A stretch of 64,000 nucleotides of DNA from Gammaproteobacteria bacterium. Lineage in GTDB: Bacteria; Pseudomonadota; Gammaproteobacteria; Steroidobacterales; Steroidobacteraceae. Position numbers and translations under genes: made by a program. Positions 35,257 to 43,470 of this stretch are shown here, piece after piece. Position 1 is the first letter of the stretch. Every line of letters begins with the position of its first letter. Location: contig PKRE01000006.1 of assembly GCA_017577615.1 (NCBI GenBank), forward strand, positions 124,001-188,000, given 5' to 3'. The notes under the pieces are model-generated. The model was not told the DNA's origin. It did not search any database and saw only the letters and a list, made by a program, of their open reading frames with translations.

Positions 35257-35266
35257 GGCCTACCCT

Positions 35267-36487
35267 CTAGTTCGCCGGTCGATCATCGACTTCGATGACG
35301 ACCGCCATCGCTGAATCGCCTGCGGCACACCCTTGGAACAATCCCAAGCCACCACCGAGCAGCTTCAACTCCTCGATGAGCTCGATGATCGCTCGCATTC
35401 CGGTCGCCGCGTGCGGATGTCCCCAGATCAAGGAACACCCATAGTTGTTCATGCGGCTGAGATCGAAACCTGTCTCGCGCGCAAACACGATGTCGTTTAC
35501 TGCAAAGGGGTTGTGCGACTTCACCGCCTTGATGTCCTTGATGGTCAACCCGGCGTTCTCCAGCGCTCGTCGCGTCGCTGGCACAGGCGCTTCGGGCATG
35601 TGCGCCAGGTCCACACGAGCTTGACCGAACGAACGCACGCGAATACGGATCGAAGGATCCGCGCTCAACTCACGTGCCTTCTCCGGCGTGGTCACGACCA
35701 TGCCGCAGTTGCCGTCCGCTGGATGCGTTTGCCCGCCGAACGTCACTGTGCCGCCCGGCTGCACCGGTTTGAGCTTTGCGAGACCCTCCGCCGTCGTCGG
35801 AAACACGCCTTCGTCGCCGGTTAGTGTCGTCGCTACACCTTTGAAATCCGGCTTGGGCACCTCGAACGGCAACGTCATGTAGCGCTTCTGGAAGGCATGG
35901 TCGTCCTTGAGCGCTTCTTGGTACTGCGCATAGCGCATCAGGACGACCTCATGCTGTTGTGCAGTGCTGATACCATGCTTCTTCGCGACGTTCTCCGCTG
36001 TCTGCAGCATCGCGTGATCGCCGATCGGATCGTGCATGAAATTGTGTATCACCTGATCCTCGGACTGCCCGGAGCCGCCAAAGCCCGCCGGCGCCGGGTA
36101 ATAGATGTGTGCGCCGTTCGACGTGCGGTCTGCACCGAGCAATAGCGCCGTGGTTGCAAGCCCAAGCTGAATCTCCGCCGCACCGGTCATGAGCACGCGC
36201 GGCCCAGTGGCACACACCTGCGAGAGCTGCGGCCCGATGACGTGCTTCAGGCCAATCTCGTACAACGGCCACGACGCACCGTAAAACGATTGATACTGGA
36301 CCTGAGTAATCCCGAGCACGCCGAAATCGAACAAGTCCGGCGCGAAGCCGCGCTTGGCGAGCTCGAGCTTGGCCACATGGGCCGCGAAACGCACGCTGTG
36401 CAAGTGCTGTAGCGCGCCCTGCCACTTGGCAAACGGCGTCGACCAATACGCGCCGTAAGGAATCTCTACCCGATCGAAACGACTCAT
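35267..36487 (-). CDS. Thiolase / acetyl-CoA acetyltransferase-like
   Basis: The 406-residue protein follows the thiolase fold. The nucleophilic Cys lies in QVCATGPRVLMTGA, the His in GHPHAATGMRA, and a second Cys in LFQGCAAGDSAM; the usual NEAFA element is replaced by HNPFAVND. It is the first gene of the leftward operon and starts opposite the TetR gene. In this setting it likely carries out the thiolytic step that cuts a 3-oxo-aryl-propanoyl-CoA to acetyl-CoA and an aroyl-CoA. A biosynthetic role is possible, but less likely here. Confidence 0.85.
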   Translation of the reverse strand: MSRFDRVEIPYGAYWSTPFAKWQGALQHLHSVRFAAHVAKLELAKRGFAPDLFDFGVLGITQVQYQSFYGASWPLYEIGLKHVIGPQLSQVCATGPRVLMTGAAEIQLGLATTALLLGADRTSNGAHIYYPAPAGFGGSGQSEDQVIHNFMHDPIGDHAMLQTAENVAKKHGISTAQQHEVVLMRYAQYQEALKDDHAFQKRYMTLPFEVPKPDFKGVATTLTGDEGVFPTTAEGLAKLKPVQPGGTVTFGGQTHPADGNCGMVVTTPEKARELSADPSIRIRVRSFGQARVDLAHMPEAPVPATRRALENAGLTIKDIKAVKSHNPFAVNDIVFARETGFDLSRMNNYGCSLIWGHPHAATGMRAIIELIEELKLLGGGLGLFQGCAAGDSAMAVVIEVDDRPAN

Positions 36488-36576
36488 ATCTCTTATTCGT
36501 CTGCTGAATATGGTTCGGCGGTATCGTGAGCGTGTTGCGTTAGACCGGACAGCTCTAGCCCGACGTCGCCGAGATT

Positions 36577-36613
36577 AATGACTATTTAGTCATTGTTGTA
36601 CTGCTTAGTCAAT
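36577..36613. promoter_or_regulatory. Candidate TetR operator between the divergent catabolic transcripts
   Basis: AATGACT (36577-36583) and AGTCATT (36588-36594) form a perfect seven-base inverted repeat with a four-base spacer; a third half-site, TTAGTCAAT, lies at 36605-36613, 19 bases from its copy at 36586. A promoter-like pair, TTGTAC (36596-36601) and TACGAT (36618-36623), overlaps the repeats and reads towards the TetR gene. This suits autoregulation and control of the thiolase operon. Confidence 0.6.
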
Positions 36614-36653
36614 ATTGTACGATATGGTCACTTCCTCCGACTGGAGAACGAAA

Positions 36654-37325
36654 GTGACCCGAGCGAAAACCGCAGTGCATAAGACAGCACGACCTGCGAT
36701 GGACCGGCGTCGCGCGCGCACGCGCGAAGCGCTACTCAGTGCCGGCCGCGCGCTCTTTGCTGCGCGCGGCGTCGAAAGTGTGAGCGTGGATGAGATCGTC
36801 GCTGCGGCCGCAGTCGCCAAAGGCAGCTTCTACAATCACTTTGCAGACAAGGATGTATTCGCACGCGAAATCGTTGCGGCTGTTCGACGTCAAGCCGAGC
36901 AGGCAGTGGATGCGGCCAACGCGCACATCGAGGATCCGGCCGAGCAATTTGCTCGCGCGCTGTGTGTGTTCGTGCGCTTTGCAATGGAGCACCCTGAAAG
37001 CGCGCGTGTGCTGTGGAGGCTGAACTCAGGCGCAACGATGGCCGATGCTCCGGTCAATCGCGGCATACGAGACATCGTCGAGCGCGGCATTCGCCTGCAG
37101 CGATTCAAGCACGTCGATGTCGAAACCGGCTTATTGCTGGTCATGGGCATCGTCGTGATCGCTCTGCGCCACGTGCTCGAAGAACGACTGACCACCCCAC
37201 CAAAGGCGGTGGCCAAGCGTATGGCCGCCGGGATGTTACGTGCCCTCGGTATCTCGCCGGCTCAGGCGGAAAAGATCGCAAGGTCGGCCGCGGAGGATGT
37301 GCTCGCTGGGTACGCCGACGAATAA
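36654..37325 (+). CDS. TetR-family regulator of the aromatic-acid cluster
   Basis: GTG at 36654 is preferred: GGAG stands seven bases upstream, and the ATG at 36624 would overlap the likely -10 box. The product has 223 residues. The helix-turn-helix lies at about residues 20-65 (TREALLSAGRALFAARG, VDEIVAAAAVAKGSFYNHF, KDVFAREIV). The C-terminal ligand domain is helical and not diagnostic. It sits between the leftward thiolase-gentisate operon and the rightward beta-oxidation operon and probably represses both until a CoA thioester or aromatic acid binds. Confidence 0.88.
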   Translation: MTRAKTAVHKTARPAMDRRRARTREALLSAGRALFAARGVESVSVDEIVAAAAVAKGSFYNHFADKDVFAREIVAAVRRQAEQAVDAANAHIEDPAEQFARALCVFVRFAMEHPESARVLWRLNSGATMADAPVNRGIRDIVERGIRLQRFKHVDVETGLLLVMGIVVIALRHVLEERLTTPPKAVAKRMAAGMLRALGISPAQAEKIARSAAEDVLAGYADE

Positions 37326-37402
37326 CGCTGACGAACGAATGCGGCGCTGCCTTCTCAGCGGCGCGCTGAAGTCATTGATGCTGGAATGTAGGAGTCTTCG
37401 TT

Positions 37403-39523
37403 TTGGAACAGAAGAAAACTGTCACCGCGCAACGCGACGGTGAGATCGCTTTGCTCGTTGCCAATAATCCACCTGTCAACACCATCAATGCCTCCGTCCG
37501 CAACGATCTCGGCCGAGCGCTGGATGAGATCAGGTCGTGGACGGACATCAAGGCTGTGGTGCTCCTTTGCGAAGGCAGCACATTCTTTTCCGGCGCCGAT
37601 ATCGGCGAATTCGCCGGGCCGCCACGCGAGGAAGAGTACCGCCGCCTGTTCAACGCCATCGAAAATCTATCCGTCCCAGTCATCGCCGCGATGCACGGCA
37701 CGGTGCTCGGCGGCGGCCTCGAGATCGCGCTTGCTTGTCATTATCGGATCGCGTTGCCGCGCACACGATTCGGCTTGCCCGAAGTAACGTTAGGTATCAT
37801 TCCGGGCGCGGGCGGCACGCAGCGTATGCCACGCCTCATAGGCGTGGAGAAGACACTCGAGCTCATACTTTCTGCGCGTCCTGTCGATACGGCGCAAGCC
37901 AAGACCCTCGGGTTCCTCGATGAGGTCGTGGAAGGCGATCTGCGTGAAGCAGCCATAACCTACGCACGCAAACTCCTCGCCGACGGCCGCGGCGTGCGAC
38001 GCACCGGAGAGCGCTCGGTTGATCCGGCCACCGCGACACCGGAGATCATCGAACGACTCACCGAACAAGCCAAGCGTCAATATCCCAATCGCACCGCCCC
38101 CTTCACCGCGATCGAAGCGGTGCTTGCGAGCACGCGGCTTCCCCTCGCAGAGGGCCTCGAGCTCGAAACCGAGCTCGTCAACAAGTGCAAGAAAACAGAT
38201 GAGTCAAAAGGCGCGGTGCACGCATTCTTCGCGGAGCGTGAGACCCGCAAGATTCCGGATCTCCCAAGCACCGCCGTTGCGCGTCCAGTGAAGTCCGCGG
38301 GGATCATCGGCGCCGGCACGATGGGCGGCGGCATTGCAATCTGCTTCGCCAACGCAGGCATCCCGGTCACGATCATCGAGGTCTCGCAAGAAGGACTCGA
38401 TCGTGGCCTTGCCAACATCAGCGGTATCTATGACTCGATGGTCGAGCGCGGCCGCTTGACGGCAGAGGAGAAGGAACAGCGCATGAGCCTGATCAAGGGA
38501 TCGCTGTCCTATGACGATCTGCGCGACGCCGACGTGATCATCGAGGCTGTCTTCGAGAACATGGAGCTCAAGAAGCGCATCTTTGCGAAGCTCGATGAGG
38601 TCGCAAAGCCGGGAGCAGTGCTCGCCACCAACACGTCCACGCTCGACATTGATGAGATCGCATCCGCGACGAAGCGTCCGGAGGACGTCATTGGCATGCA
38701 CTTCTTCTCTCCAGCGAACGTCATGCCGCTGCTCGAGGTCGTCCGCACGCAGCGCACCTCGGCAGACACGATCCGCACGGTGATGGATCTGTCCAAGCCG
38801 TTGCGCAAGACACCGGTCCTGGCGCGCGTGTGTTACGGGTTCATCGGCAATCGCATGATGGAAGGCTACGCGCGCGAAGCGGAGCGAATGGTGCTCGAAG
38901 GCGCCACGCCTCGTCAGGTCGACACCGCGCTCGAGCGCTGGGGTATGGCGATGGGCATCCTTGCCGTGTTCGACATGGCCGGTCTCGACGTCGGTGTAAA
39001 CATCCACAAAGAGCACGCGCACCGATACCCGCCGGATCCGACCTACTATCAGGCCGACTTCGCCCTCGTCGAAGCGGGTCGCCTCGGACAAAAGAACGGC
39101 AAGGGCTACTACCGTTACGAGCCGGGCGACCGCACGCGTTATGACGATCCCGAAGCGATCGAGATTCTACGCGCGCGTGCCGCCAAGCTCGGTGTGGAAC
39201 AGCGCGAGCACACGGACGAAGAGATCGTCGAACGTTGCACGCTGGCGCTGATCAACGAAGGCATTCGCATCTTGGAGGAAGGCATCGCGGTGCGAGCGTC
39301 CGACATCGACGTCGTGTGGAACGCTGGTTATGGCTTCCCGCGCTTCCGCGGCGGCCCCTTGTTCTATGCAGACACCATCGGCCTGCCGAAGGTTCTGGAA
39401 GGCGTATTGAAGTATCAACGCATCTTCGGTCCTATGCACTGGCAGCCCGCGCCGCTTCTCGAGAAGCTCGTGCGAGAGAACAAGACCATTGCACAATGGG
39501 AAGCTGAGAGACATGGCCGCTGA
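37403..39523 (+). CDS. Bifunctional enoyl-CoA hydratase / 3-hydroxyacyl-CoA dehydrogenase (FadB/FadJ type)
   Basis: TTG at 37403 is taken as start because AGGAG precedes it and no in-frame ATG lies near; the product has 706 residues. The hydratase domain (1-190) has the oxyanion-hole and glutamate segments SGADIGEF, GGGLEIALACHYR and LPEVTLGIIPGAGGTQR. The dehydrogenase domain (about 290-700) has NAD motif GIIGAGTMGGGIA, catalytic His in GMHFFSPANVMPLLE and GFIGNRMM. It can hydrate a cinnamoyl-CoA and oxidise the 3-hydroxy product. The feruloyl-CoA ligase gene overlaps its 3' end by 11 bases, giving tight coupling. Confidence 0.93.
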   Translation: MEQKKTVTAQRDGEIALLVANNPPVNTINASVRNDLGRALDEIRSWTDIKAVVLLCEGSTFFSGADIGEFAGPPREEEYRRLFNAIENLSVPVIAAMHGTVLGGGLEIALACHYRIALPRTRFGLPEVTLGIIPGAGGTQRMPRLIGVEKTLELILSARPVDTAQAKTLGFLDEVVEGDLREAAITYARKLLADGRGVRRTGERSVDPATATPEIIERLTEQAKRQYPNRTAPFTAIEAVLASTRLPLAEGLELETELVNKCKKTDESKGAVHAFFAERETRKIPDLPSTAVARPVKSAGIIGAGTMGGGIAICFANAGIPVTIIEVSQEGLDRGLANISGIYDSMVERGRLTAEEKEQRMSLIKGSLSYDDLRDADVIIEAVFENMELKKRIFAKLDEVAKPGAVLATNTSTLDIDEIASATKRPEDVIGMHFFSPANVMPLLEVVRTQRTSADTIRTVMDLSKPLRKTPVLARVCYGFIGNRMMEGYAREAERMVLEGATPRQVDTALERWGMAMGILAVFDMAGLDVGVNIHKEHAHRYPPDPTYYQADFALVEAGRLGQKNGKGYYRYEPGDRTRYDDPEAIEILRARAAKLGVEQREHTDEEIVERCTLALINEGIRILEEGIAVRASDIDVVWNAGYGFPRFRGGPLFYADTIGLPKVLEGVLKYQRIFGPMHWQPAPLLEKLVRENKTIAQWEAERHGR

Positions 39524-41348
39524 AGCACTGAGCTGGAATCCTGAGTCGTTCGAGACGGACGTCGAGCGCCGCCCGGACGGCTCGATCATCCTGCGCCCTC
39601 GCAAACAGCTCGGCGACTATCCCGCCCGTGCGCTCGATATGCTCGAGCACTGGGCGCGAAAGTCGCCCGATCGCACCTTTGTCGCGCAACGTGATGCGAC
39701 AGGCGCGTGGGTATCACTCACGTACCGTGACATGCTCCAACGCGTCCAACGCATCGCACAGGGACTGCTCGCACGCGACTTGAGCGCCGAGCGGCCGATC
39801 GTGATCCTATCGGGCAATAGCATTGAGCATCTGCTCCTGGCATTTGCTGCGACCTGGATCGGCGTGCCGTACAGTCCCGTCTCGCCCGCCTACTCTCTCG
39901 CATCCGGTGAGCTGAAGAAGCTCAAGTATGTCTTGGACCTGCTGACGCCCGGCATGGTGGCAGCATTCGGCACTAAGATGTTCGAGCGTCCTTTGACTCA
40001 GCTCGTCGCCCAGGACGTCGAGATCGTCGGCGACGTACCGAGCATCGGCGGGCGCAAGGTGACTGCACTCGCCGAGCTCGAAGGCGAGCCTGGTCCCGAG
40101 CTGGCAAGTGCGCATGCGAAAACGGGCCCCGATACGATCGTGAAGCTGCTGCTCACGTCCGGTTCGACTGGCGACCCGAAGGCCGTCATTACCACACATC
40201 GTATGTTGTGCAGTAATGCGGTCATGCTGTGCCAAGCCTTGCCTTTCGCACGAACCGAGCCGCCTATCGTGGTCGACTGGCTGCCGTGGAATCACACGTT
40301 CGGCGGCAGCCACAACCTGAATTTCGTCTTGTTCAACGGCGGCACACTGTACATCGACGAGGGTAAACCGACGCCTACCGGAATCGCGGCGACCTTGCGA
40401 AATCTGCGAGAGATCTCTCCCACGGTGCAATTCAACGTGCCGAGGGGCTTCGATGCGCTCGCGCATCACCTGCGCGAGGATCGCGAGCTGCGCCGCTCGT
40501 TCTTCCGTCGTCTGCGTGCCTGCCTCTTCGGCGGCGGCTCGCTCGCTCAGCACACCATGGACGCCTTCACAGAGCTTGCGATTGCAGAGCGAGGAGTCCG
40601 AATACCGATGCTGTCCGGTCTTGGCGCGACCGAGACCGGCCCCGCCGTTACCTTCACGACGCCGGATTGCGTTCGCGCCGGCGTCATCGGACTGCCAGCT
40701 GCCGGCAACATCGTCAAGCTTGCGCCCCACGAGGACAAGTTCGAATTGCGCGTCAAGAGCCCGAGCGTGACGCCTGGATACTGGCGTCGGCCTGACCTGA
40801 CCGCTGCGGCCTTCGATGAGGAAGGCTTCTACAAACTCGGCGATGCTGCGCGTCTGCTGGACGAGCGTGACCCCGGACGCGGCTTGTGCTTCGACGGGCG
40901 AATCGCCGAAGACTTCAAGCTCTCCAGCGGCACGTGGGTCAGCGTCGGACCGTTGCGCGCCAAGCTCATCGCTGCCTTGTCTCCGTTCATTCAGGACGTG
41001 GCGATCGCTGGCCTCGATCGTGACTACTTGACGGCACTGCTACTGCCGGACTTGGCAGCATGTGCTGAGTTCCTCCGGGTGCCGTCGATTTCCTATGAGC
41101 AACTGTCGGTGCAGACGAAACTCCTCCAAGTTCTTCGCGAACGACTGCAAGCGCACGCTGCGCAGTATCCGGCAAGCTCGTTGTGTATCCGTCGTGCGAT
41201 GTTGCTGCCGTCTGCACCTTCTCTCGATAACGGCGAAATCACGGATAAGGGCTCGATCAACCAGCGAACGATGTTGCGCCTCCGCTCAGCGTGCATCGAA
41301 ACACTTTACGAGCAGAATCCGCCCGACCACGTCATCGTGATTGAGTGA
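39513..41348 (+). CDS. Feruloyl-CoA synthase-type AMP-forming ligase
   Basis: The ATG at 39513 gives 611 residues and overlaps the preceding stop. This adenylate-forming enzyme contains the phosphate loop LLTSGSTGDPKAVITTH, the acyl-site segment LPWNHTFGGSHN, the A5 region LSGLGATETGPAVTF, FDGRIAEDFKLSSGTWVSVG and the catalytic-lysine segment NGEITDKGSINQ. The DFKLSSGTWVSVG form is characteristic of feruloyl/hydroxycinnamoyl-CoA ligases. It should activate ferulate, coumarate or a related aryl acid so that the FadB-like enzyme can shorten the side chain. Confidence 0.9.
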   Translation: MAAEALSWNPESFETDVERRPDGSIILRPRKQLGDYPARALDMLEHWARKSPDRTFVAQRDATGAWVSLTYRDMLQRVQRIAQGLLARDLSAERPIVILSGNSIEHLLLAFAATWIGVPYSPVSPAYSLASGELKKLKYVLDLLTPGMVAAFGTKMFERPLTQLVAQDVEIVGDVPSIGGRKVTALAELEGEPGPELASAHAKTGPDTIVKLLLTSGSTGDPKAVITTHRMLCSNAVMLCQALPFARTEPPIVVDWLPWNHTFGGSHNLNFVLFNGGTLYIDEGKPTPTGIAATLRNLREISPTVQFNVPRGFDALAHHLREDRELRRSFFRRLRACLFGGGSLAQHTMDAFTELAIAERGVRIPMLSGLGATETGPAVTFTTPDCVRAGVIGLPAAGNIVKLAPHEDKFELRVKSPSVTPGYWRRPDLTAAAFDEEGFYKLGDAARLLDERDPGRGLCFDGRIAEDFKLSSGTWVSVGPLRAKLIAALSPFIQDVAIAGLDRDYLTALLLPDLAACAEFLRVPSISYEQLSVQTKLLQVLRERLQAHAAQYPASSLCIRRAMLLPSAPSLDNGEITDKGSINQRTMLRLRSACIETLYEQNPPDHVIVIE

Positions 41349-41397
41349 GCACGCGGCGGACTCACGAATAAAAGATCAATCGAAGGGGGGCCATGAC

Positions 41398-42591
41398 ATG
41401 ACTCAGGCACGCGTAGGCGGCAACGCCGCCCTGACAACTGCCCTTTGCTTTGCAGTGGCAGTGCTCGAAGGATTCGACATTCAAGCGATTGGCGTTACCG
41501 CACCGAAGCTAGCACCGGAATTCGGACTGACACCTGGGCAACTGGGGTGGGTTTTCTCGATCAGCAATATTGGCCTCGTGGTCGGCGCCAGTCTGGGCGG
41601 CTGGCTCGCCGACCGGCTGGGCCGTAAGCCGGTGCTGATCGGCTCCGTCATGATGTTCGGCTTGTTCACGCTGCTGACCGCGCTGTCAGGCTCGTTCACA
41701 ACGTTGTTTCTAACGCGCCTGCTCGCGGGACTCGGTTTCGGGGCCGCGTTACCGAACATGATGGCCGTTGCAACCGAGATCAGCGCACCGAGCAAACGAG
41801 CCATAACGGCCGCGGCGATGTTCTGTGGCATGCCAATAGGCGGCGGCTCTGCCGCGCTCCTGACGCAAGTGCTACCCGCGACCTACGATTGGCGAACGAT
41901 TTTCGTCATCGGCGGCGTGCTACCCCTGCTCGTCGCTGCCGCACTTTACGCATTCATGCAAGAGACGCTGACCGCGCAGGAACGTTCCGCTCGGGAACGC
42001 GTGCCGGTAGGTAAAGCGCTGTTCGGCGAACAGCGCGCAATGCCCACTATTCTTCTGTGGCTCACGTTCCTGCCCACGCTGTTGATGCTGTACTTGTTCC
42101 TGAATTGGCTGCCGATGCTCGTCACCGCCAACGGGCTCGACCGGGCGGTTGCGCCGCAGGCATCGCTGGCGTTCAACTTCGCAAGTGTGCCTGGTGCTCT
42201 GATTCTTGGCTTCCTGGTCGACCGCTACGGCGCACGTTGGCCGCTAGCGAGCGCATACGCGGCGCTGATTGTCACCCTGATGGCACTTGGCGTCGCACGT
42301 GAGCTCGGACCCATCCTGGCGTTGAGCGGCGCTGCCGGCTTTCTACTCATGGGCGCCAACTTTGCGCTCTACGGCGTGGCGGCCATGTACTACCCGGTCA
42401 ACGTGCGCGGGACCGGCTCCGGCGCCAGCATTGCGGTCGGCCGCGTTGGCTCGATCAGCGGCCCGCTACTCGCCGGATTGCTGCTTGCCGGCGGCTTGAG
42501 CGCGGTCCAAGTCGTGCAGTACATGGCTCCCGTTGCTGCCACGGCTTGTGTCGCCGTGTTCCTGCTTGGTTTCTTCAAACGTGCGGAATGA
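41398..42591 (+). CDS. Aromatic-acid/H+ symporter of the MFS (AAHS family)
   Basis: The ATG at 41398, following a G-rich ribosome site (GAAGGGGGG), gives 397 residues with twelve predicted membrane helices. The start contains the family signature VAVLEGFDIQAIGVTAPKL, with the Asp in helix 1 used by aromatic-acid symporters, and the loop 2-3 motif GGWLADRLGRKPVLIG. It is the third gene of the rightward catabolic operon, 50 bases after the ligase, so it probably imports the hydroxycinnamate or aryl acid used here. Confidence 0.92.
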   Translation: MTQARVGGNAALTTALCFAVAVLEGFDIQAIGVTAPKLAPEFGLTPGQLGWVFSISNIGLVVGASLGGWLADRLGRKPVLIGSVMMFGLFTLLTALSGSFTTLFLTRLLAGLGFGAALPNMMAVATEISAPSKRAITAAAMFCGMPIGGGSAALLTQVLPATYDWRTIFVIGGVLPLLVAAALYAFMQETLTAQERSARERVPVGKALFGEQRAMPTILLWLTFLPTLLMLYLFLNWLPMLVTANGLDRAVAPQASLAFNFASVPGALILGFLVDRYGARWPLASAYAALIVTLMALGVARELGPILALSGAAGFLLMGANFALYGVAAMYYPVNVRGTGSGASIAVGRVGSISGPLLAGLLLAGGLSAVQVVQYMAPVAATACVAVFLLGFFKRAE

Positions 42592-42643
42592 TTGACCGCA
42601 GGCGCACTTCGTGCGCGAATGCGCCGCCTGAATTGGCTCTGCG

Positions 42644-42667
42644 AGCGGGCTCGTCATCGAGCCCGCT
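42644..42667. terminator. Bidirectional hairpin between convergent symporter and MarR genes
   Basis: AGCGGGCTCG and CGAGCCCGCT form a perfect 10-base-pair stem around TCAT, in the 78-base gap between two convergent stops. It could end both transcripts, although neither side has a real T-run. A second small hairpin (GCGCACTTCGTGCGC) stands 40 bases earlier. Confidence 0.55.
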
Positions 42668-42669
42668 GC

Positions 42670-43158
42670 TCAAGCGGGCTCACGCAACTGCTTAAGGAGC
42701 AGCAAGAGACGATTCGTGTCCTTCGGAGGTAGTCGACGCAAGAGTCGCTGCTCGCATTGCTTGACTGCACGACGTGCCTGAGTCAAGACGTCAGTGCCAC
42801 GCGGCGTCAGGATCAAGTGCTGTCGACGACGGTCGATCTTCGAGCGCTCGCGCGAAATCAATTTTCGAGATTCCAGGCGATCCACGATCGCCATCATCGT
42901 CGCTCGGTCCGTCATCAGCGCCGCTGCAATATCGACCTGCGAGATACCGTAGTTGTTGGCAATCATCGAAAGTATCGCGAACTGCTTGGCGGAGATCCCG
43001 AGCTTGCTGCAGGCGGCATTCACATCGCGGACAAAGAGTGCATTGGCCAGCGCCAGATTGAAGCCGACCAGCTCGAGCAGCTCGCCCATGTCCGAATGAT
43101 TGCTGCTGGCGCTCTGGGTCTTCTTCGCCTTATTAGACTTCTTCTTCGGCGCGGCCAT
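42670..43158 (-). CDS. MarR-family regulator
   Basis: The ATG at 43158 follows GGAGGAAAGA directly, giving 162 residues; the longer frame runs through the operator. After a Lys-rich N-terminus the winged helix spans about residues 45-120 (LGISAKQFAILSMIANNYG, ISQVDIAAALMTDRATMMAIVDRLESRKLISRE, DRRRQHLILTPRG). MarR proteins next to feruloyl-CoA synthase genes, such as FerR, CouR and HcaR, are repressors released by hydroxycinnamoyl-CoA thioesters, and that role is likely here. A perfect inverted repeat lies 49-80 bases upstream. Confidence 0.9.
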   Translation of the reverse strand: MAAPKKKSNKAKKTQSASSNHSDMGELLELVGFNLALANALFVRDVNAACSKLGISAKQFAILSMIANNYGISQVDIAAALMTDRATMMAIVDRLESRKLISRERSKIDRRRQHLILTPRGTDVLTQARRAVKQCEQRLLRRLPPKDTNRLLLLLKQLREPA

Positions 43159-43206
43159 TCTTTCCTCCACGCGGTGCACAACCCCATATATCCATGAAAT
43201 ATTGAT

Positions 43207-43238
43207 TATATGCAAAACGAATACGGGGTTTGCATATA
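43207..43238. promoter_or_regulatory. Palindromic operator, probably for the MarR regulator
   Basis: TATATGCAAA (43207-43216) and TTTGCATATA (43229-43238) are perfect 10-base inverse copies separated by 12 bases, in AT-rich DNA just upstream of the MarR gene. Length, symmetry and position fit a MarR dimer site. No second copy was recognised before the symporter operon. Confidence 0.7.
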
Positions 43239-43470
43239 CAACGTGATGACAGCCAACCGTCCTCTGACGCTTACCTCGTCACGTCTGTGGAGACCCCTGG
43301 TGAGTGCTCAGTGCAGCTGCTCTAGTTGACTCGATCACTTGTCTGCCATTGGTTGCCCGGGCTGCTAGCCAGGCAATTACCAAGTGCACACTTGCCGTGC
43401 ACGCCTCTTCGGCTGGCACTCGATCGCGCCAGGACAACCTGCAATAGCACGGCCGACTCACGAGCCAACG
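43239..43470. other. Intergenic stretch between MarR operator and LysR gene end
   Basis: Together with the operator and MarR leader this gap is about 310 bases. Beyond the operator no coding frame with family similarity, tRNA or strong hairpin was found. It separates the aromatic-acid island from the next cluster. Confidence 0.5.
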
